This document shows positions 61,901-64,000 of a stretch of DNA of 64,000 bases, piece by piece. Location of the stretch: NCBI GenBank assembly GCA_026261815.1, contig JAMPIT010000434.1, positions 17,295,001 to 17,359,000 on the forward strand, given 5' to 3'. Source of the stretch: Monarcha castaneiventris obscurior (Eukaryota; Chordata; Aves; Passeriformes; Monarchidae). Position 1 is the first letter of the stretch. The number at the start of each line of letters is the position of its first letter. A program made the position numbers and the translations under genes. The notes beneath the pieces are model-generated. The model was not told the DNA's origin. It was given only the letters and a program-made list of their open reading frames with translations, and made no database searches.

Positions 61901-63168
61901 AGTATGGACTGGGTAGCTCAAGAGACTGGGCTGCAAAAGGGCCTTTTTTACTGGTACTGCTGGTTTGTTTGGGTTTGGGGGTGGTTTTGTTTCTTGTGGA
62001 AATACGTGAAACACATTGTATAATTTCTTTGTTAGAATCTTCATGGGGGAGAATCACTAGTCAGGATAAATCTGAATTTCTTCATTATGTAATTTACTGT
62101 CTTGAATACCAGACTGAGACAAATCAGGCATCTGTCTATGCTGACCTCTGTTTGGTCTCCATGGGGTGTTCAGTATCTCACTATTGGAGACTAATTTCCA
62201 CTAATATGGAGAATATATTCTGAGTCAGCCATTGATTCATGTCCTGTTAACTCCAGCTGGCCACTGTCTGTAACAAACACTGTTTCACACTGTGGGCCTG
62301 CTCTGGCTTGTTTGCTTCCATCTACATGGAAAGCTAAAAGATGTTACCAGGGTACTTAAAGGACTCTGTGCAAAGCACTCTCTCTACGCTTGAGTTTGAA
62401 GTGCGAGATGCTGGATATAATCTGTGTTCAAAGGTTACTTCTGTGTTTCACTCTGCCTGCTGTGCTTGTATTTGTGCAGGGTGTTAAAGCTGTCCTAGCT
62501 GAGAGCTATGAGAAGGTTCATAGGAGTCAGCTGATTGGAATTGGCATTGCTCCACTTCAGTTTCGTCCTGGGGAAAATCCAAGTACTTTGGGACTCACTG
62601 GAAGAGAGCAATTTTCTATATTGTTCCCTCCAGAGCTGTTGCCCAGAATGACTTTGGATATTAAGGTATCTTTGCAATATTTTTAATTTCTCTGTTTAAT
62701 GTTTTGATGATTGAAAGCAGAGAAAGAAAAGTTAATTCTAATGATAGGAAGCAAAGCAGGAAGAAACAACAAAATTTAATTCTCTTGGAAGGTAAGTTTA
62801 TAATCCTGCCTGAAGTTTGTCATGGCAGTTGGAGAAGATGTACACATGTTCTCTGTACACAACTTTGTGTGCAGCCTAATATTCTTGATTATTCTGAGTG
62901 GTATTTTGCCCCTCATGGGCTCAGTATTAGGGTGGAATTGAGTTTGACTCTCATAGGTGTGATGATTTGACTTGGGGTTAGAATGTGGACTGAGAATAAG
63001 CAAGGGGAAGTGAAAGCAACGCTTAATTGGTTTCTCTATTTTGCTTTTCTTTTGAAGACAAGCACTGGAAAAGTATTCAGCGTGATTGCCTTGTTTGAAA
63101 ACAATATGGAGATAACTTTGTACAAGAATGGTGGAAGTCTAAACTTTGTGGCTCGAAGATTCTTATAG
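43275..63168 (+). CDS. IREB2: Iron-responsive element-binding protein 2 / IRP2 (22 coding exons, full span)
   Basis: Joining the 22 exons listed below gives 965 residues, two more than the 963 I recall for human. The extra residues come from one codon in exon 2 and one in exon 5. IRP2 is a cytosolic aconitase-fold protein that binds stem-loop iron-responsive elements, blocking ferritin translation and stabilising transferrin receptor mRNA in low iron. Visible landmarks are the IRP2-specific 74-residue insert (residues 139-212), [22 protein letters not shown] (279-300), both aconitase cysteine motifs (SCTNNC at 513-518 and GYGCSTC at 577-583), and the C-terminal swivel domain with [13 protein letters not shown] and SRDWAAKG. 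The insert distinguishes it from IRP1 (ACO1). All 21 introns are GT-AG with consistent phase and there is no stop or frameshift. Regulation in the family is by iron- and oxygen-dependent degradation through FBXL5. Confidence 0.98.
43905..43994 (+). CDS. IREB2: IREB2 coding exon 2 (residues 7-36)
   Basis: The exon encodes [20 protein letters not shown] and [10 protein letters not shown], between a TTTGTCTCCCAG acceptor and a GTACGA donor. Its end aligns with the conserved FFDVSKLGTKY segment of IRP2. One extra residue (GGAK) explains part of the length difference from human. The first half is the least conserved part of the protein. Confidence 0.95.
43995..47153 (+). other. IREB2 intron 2 (3.2 kb) with a GC-richer block
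   Basis: This is the largest IREB2 intron. Bases of about 45480-46080 are clearly richer in G+C than their surroundings and open in several frames, but they show no family similarity and no matching splice phase. T-rich runs lie near 46440-46540. No RNA gene is seen. Confidence 0.8.
47154..47319 (+). CDS. IREB2: IREB2 coding exon 3 (residues 37-91, codon 92 split)
   Basis: The exon encodes [20 protein letters not shown] to VVLQDF, the start of the aconitase fold. It contains the NILDWKTKQ and [14 protein letters not shown] motifs shared by IRP1 and IRP2. It is bounded by CACCCCAG and GTAAGT. Confidence 0.97.
48433..48570 (+). CDS. IREB2: IREB2 coding exon 4 (residues 92-137, codon 138 split)
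   Basis: The exon encodes [20 protein letters not shown] to [10 protein letters not shown]. The VDFAAMR and [10 protein letters not shown] motifs are typical of cytosolic aconitase and IRPs. The last codon is split and becomes Cys138 with exon 5. Sites: CTGTTAG acceptor, GTAACA donor. Confidence 0.97.
48571..50571 (+). other. IREB2 intron 4 (2.0 kb)
   Basis: No exon, RNA gene or clear transposon is seen. A short TG repeat (50503-50519) lies about 50 bp before the next exon, upstream of a TTTACTGTTGCAG acceptor. Confidence 0.85.
50572..50793 (+). CDS. IREB2: IREB2 coding exon 5: IRP2-specific iron-dependent degradation insert (residues 138-211, codon 212 split)
   Basis: This exon encodes the insert found in IRP2 but not IRP1. 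It runs from [11 protein letters not shown] to FHLQPVPE and is 74 residues here, against 73 in mammals by my recollection; the extra residue is a second proline before CRG. The cysteine cluster is intact (C170, C176, C180), as is the Cys-Pro pair C203-P204, which is discussed in the literature as a haem-regulatory motif. In mammals this insert was proposed to mediate iron-driven oxidation and turnover, although FBXL5-mediated degradation does not strictly need it. Codon use is strikingly GC-rich: 66 of 67 codons from Pro144 to Val210 end in G or C, unlike the exons on either side. Confidence 0.97.
   Translation, partial: CNTECSQPGRGRAEAAGQAVPAEGAAAEAAPVPGPQRLQGLVQRGGVRPQLGALLCADREHPHPLPLPPPARA
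52389..52458 (+). CDS. IREB2: IREB2 coding exon 6 (residues 212-235)
   Basis: The exon encodes [24 protein letters not shown] after completing Glu212. This segment returns to the part of the fold shared with IRP1 (NMELEFERNRERFQFLKWGS in that family). It is AT-rich, in contrast to exon 5. It ends in phase 0 at GTATGT. Confidence 0.97.
53488..53671 (+). CDS. IREB2: IREB2 coding exon 7 (residues 236-296, codon 297 split)
   Basis: The exon encodes [20 protein letters not shown] to NGLGILGWG. It carries the conserved [14 protein letters not shown] loop (residues 279-292), part of the aconitase active-site region. The next exon continues [10 protein letters not shown] in phase. Confidence 0.97.
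54242..54381 (+). CDS. IREB2: IREB2 coding exon 8 (residues 297-343)
   Basis: The exon encodes [20 protein letters not shown] through [10 protein letters not shown], another highly conserved aconitase-family stretch. Splice sites are TCCTTGCAG and GTAAGA, with phase 0 at the end. Confidence 0.97.
54765..54936 (+). CDS. IREB2: IREB2 coding exon 9 (residues 344-400, codon 401 split)
   Basis: The exon encodes [20 protein letters not shown] to TLKHLKHA. The motifs [21 protein letters not shown] and FFPVD are characteristic of IRP/aconitase A proteins. It is bounded by TTTCCAACAG and GTAAAG. Confidence 0.97.
56018..56118 (+). CDS. IREB2: IREB2 coding exon 10 (residues 401-434)
   Basis: The exon encodes [20 protein letters not shown] to EPEYSQ, which aligns with the human [23 protein letters not shown] segment from memory. 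It starts after CCTTAG and ends at GTATGC in phase 0. Confidence 0.96.
56564..56680 (+). CDS. IREB2: IREB2 coding exon 11 (residues 435-473)
   Basis: The exon encodes [20 protein letters not shown] to ACLNEK. SGPKRPQDRV-type sequence is a family hallmark. The donor is GTTTGT, so the intron starts with GT but departs from the usual GTRAGT. Confidence 0.96.
57371..57530 (+). CDS. IREB2: IREB2 coding exon 12 (residues 474-526, codon 527 split), first cluster cysteine
   Basis: The exon encodes [20 protein letters not shown] to NPSVMLAAG. It holds [13 protein letters not shown] with Cys514, equivalent to the first iron-sulfur ligand cysteine of cytosolic aconitase (Cys437 there). IRP2 is generally reported not to keep a stable 4Fe-4S aconitase cluster, although the cysteines are conserved. 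Confidence 0.97.
58345..58480 (+). CDS. IREB2: IREB2 coding exon 13 (residues 527-571, codon 572 split)
   Basis: The exon encodes [20 protein letters not shown] to LPYLSKL. KTSLSPGS-type sequence (here [15 protein letters not shown]) lies in the substrate-side region in aconitases. It is bounded by TTGGTAG and GTAAGG. Confidence 0.97.
59047..59131 (+). CDS. IREB2: IREB2 coding exon 14 (residues 572-600), second and third cluster cysteines
   Basis: This 85 bp exon encodes [20 protein letters not shown] and EAIRNAIKQ. Cys580 and Cys583 in [10 protein letters not shown] match the second aconitase signature (Cys503 and Cys506 of IRP1). With Cys514 the full ligand set is preserved. Confidence 0.97.
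59743..59899 (+). CDS. IREB2: IREB2 coding exon 15 (residues 601-652, codon 653 split)
   Basis: The exon encodes [20 protein letters not shown] to [13 protein letters not shown] and [19 protein letters not shown] are strongly conserved in the aconitase superfamily. It is bounded by CTTTCAG and GTGAGT. Confidence 0.97.
60176..60300 (+). CDS. IREB2: IREB2 coding exon 16 (residues 653-694)
   Basis: The exon encodes [20 protein letters not shown] to LKEKME. It covers the G-K-x-I-Y-L-x-D-I-W-P motif near the end of domain 3. Phase 0 at its GTAAGA donor. Confidence 0.96.
60607..60711 (+). CDS. IREB2: IREB2 coding exon 17 (residues 695-729)
   Basis: The exon encodes [20 protein letters not shown] to SFFDKL. 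NxxWNxLEAP and [11 protein letters not shown] (here in the form [12 protein letters not shown]) are conserved in IRPs. Both ends are phase 0. Confidence 0.97.
60990..61132 (+). CDS. IREB2: IREB2 coding exon 18 (residues 730-776, codon 777 split)
   Basis: The exon encodes [20 protein letters not shown] to KYLTSK. It opens the C-terminal swivel domain with [15 protein letters not shown], which in IRP1 contributes to RNA contact and substrate binding. It is bounded by CCTGTTAG and GTGAGC. Confidence 0.97.
61594..61741 (+). CDS. IREB2: IREB2 coding exon 19 (residues 777-826)
   Basis: The exon encodes [20 protein letters not shown] to HFPSGQT. The basic [18 protein letters not shown] block (784-801) is a known IRP hallmark in the RNA-contacting part of domain 4. 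The following intron is only 89 bp. Confidence 0.97.
61831..61953 (+). CDS. IREB2: IREB2 coding exon 20 (residues 827-867)
   Basis: The exon encodes [20 protein letters not shown] to KGPFLL. It has the [13 protein letters not shown] loop (851-863), where Arg857 and its neighbours contact substrate or RNA in the family. Leu853 replaces the small residue usual at this position. The donor is GTACTG, and the exon frame stays open into the intron for about 90 codons. Confidence 0.95.
62480..62665 (+). CDS. IREB2: IREB2 coding exon 21 (residues 868-929)
   Basis: The exon encodes [20 protein letters not shown] to [18 protein letters not shown] and GIGIAPLQF are conserved family motifs. It is bounded by TTTGTGCAG and GTATCT. 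Confidence 0.97.
63058..63168 (+). CDS. IREB2: IREB2 coding exon 22 (residues 930-965 and stop)
   Basis: The last exon encodes [20 protein letters not shown] to FVARRFL and a TAG stop. It aligns end to end with the known IRP2 C-terminus (LLNFVARKFS in human, from memory). Confidence 0.97.
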   Translation, partial: TSTGKVFSVIALFENNMEITLYKNGGSLNFVARRFL

Positions 63169-63475
63169 TAGCTACTGACTCCCTGGGTACCCTGCATAAC
63201 TGGTAACTCAGCAAATGCCTTGTGTGAACCCAGGAATTTGTACTGTGGAACTGCAAACAGTCCTAGTGTGCTCAAAGTTACTTCGTCCATGGATGTAAAA
63301 GATTGTGAATCATTGTAACTGCAACGAGATCCTTTCTGATTTTAAATAATATTCTAATGGTGCTATTAAACATTGCTAAAATCAACGTGTATTGTGACAA
63401 GAGAGCTGTAAGTATGGAGGGGATGTTTTATCAGACCATTTTGTAAATAAACTATGCGAAATTGAAACTGATTGT
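63169..63475 (+). other. IREB2 3' untranslated region, shortest form (inferred)
   Basis: About 300 bp run from the stop codon to the first AATAAA and its expected cleavage zone. Mammalian IREB2 can have longer 3' ends, so the transcript may continue past this point. Confidence 0.55.
63446..63451 (+). terminator. Probable IREB2 polyadenylation signal (AATAAA)
   Basis: A canonical AATAAA lies 278 bp after the stop and is followed by a T/G-containing stretch (GATTGTGCTG). A weaker ATTAAA is at 63365-63370. No other AATAAA was seen before the window ends. Confidence 0.65.
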
Positions 63476-64000
63476 GCTGAAGATTATTATGTAAGAAGAT
63501 TTTCTGCAGTTGTTTCCACTCAGTTTTTGCACCTGTAAATCTGCGTACTGCTGTTTGTTGGTTTAAGAGTAGCAGATGGCATGGAATCTTAAAGGCCAAA
63601 TAGATTAATTTTTTTCTTCTCATCCAGAACTTAAAAAAGATTCTGAGTTTTCCAATTTTTAAGGTTATGGGCTGAACAAAAGCAGTCCCCATGAGGCCCA
63701 TGGTATCCTGTATCACAGATGATGACTTCCTTACCTTTGTTATGGGATTATATTTCATCTGGATCCAGATTTAAACTGCTCACGCTATGAAATACATGAA
63801 ATACTGTGTGCTTAGAAATATGGGAAATATAAAAAATCTCACAGTTGTTTCATTCATGCCCTTCAACTGAAGTTTGTCACATCTGCTTCAAAGGATGCAC
63901 TTCGTCATTTGTGACATCTGTTTTTATTGTGCTCTCTGCAATATCATCAGACAAAGTACCTCCCCGTAATGTTTTAACCTTTAAAAACCTTTTAAAACAT
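63476..64000. other. Sequence beyond IREB2, nothing recognised
   Basis: AT-rich sequence without a recognisable exon or RNA gene. It may be an extended IREB2 3' end or intergenic. In human the next gene downstream is HYKK, and none of it is visible here. Confidence 0.6.

Noticed and set aside
1..64000. CRISPR arrays, prokaryotic operons or phage genes
   Set aside because: The window has spliced vertebrate genes, CpG islands and microsatellites. No direct-repeat/spacer array or bacterial gene organisation was seen.

Overview
The window is vertebrate nuclear DNA, most likely from a bird. It carries two intact, spliced, plus-strand genes, CRABP1 and IREB2, in the same head-to-tail order I recall from human 15q25. 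The bird call rests on a truncated CR1-type LINE 3' fragment just upstream of IREB2, on the compact IREB2 locus (about 20 kb from first to last coding base), and on strong local GC contrasts. I cannot name the species.

Layout. Bases 1 to about 9690 show no gene I can support. A GGAT microsatellite (9708-9789) and a CpG-rich promoter lead into CRABP1, whose four coding exons lie between 9979 and 22712 and encode a 137-residue cellular retinoic acid-binding protein. An intergenic stretch of about 19 kb follows, with no recognisable exon. From about 42295 come a CR1 fragment, an array of about 13 GC boxes, and three identical CGCG-box modules spaced exactly 51 bp apart. These lead into the first exon of IREB2. 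IREB2 has 22 coding exons between 43275 and 63168 and encodes 965 residues of iron regulatory protein 2. A polyadenylation signal lies at 63446, and the remaining bases hold no gene.

Every exon junction given here was set by reading GT/AG sites and checking codon phase across the join. Both proteins read open from start to stop, and key residues fall where the families need them: R112, R132 and Y134 in CRABP1; C514, C580 and C583, plus the IRP2-specific cysteines C170, C176, C180 and C203, in IREB2. The two genes are not known to act together. CRABP1 buffers cytosolic retinoic acid, and IREB2 binds iron-responsive elements in mRNAs when iron is low.

No mobile defence system, CRISPR array or new multi-gene system is present. 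The most interesting signals are the 51-bp-spaced CGCG-box triplet at the IREB2 promoter, the abrupt GC-rich codon block that coincides with the iron-dependent degradation exon of IREB2, and an upstream overlapping reading frame at the IREB2 start.
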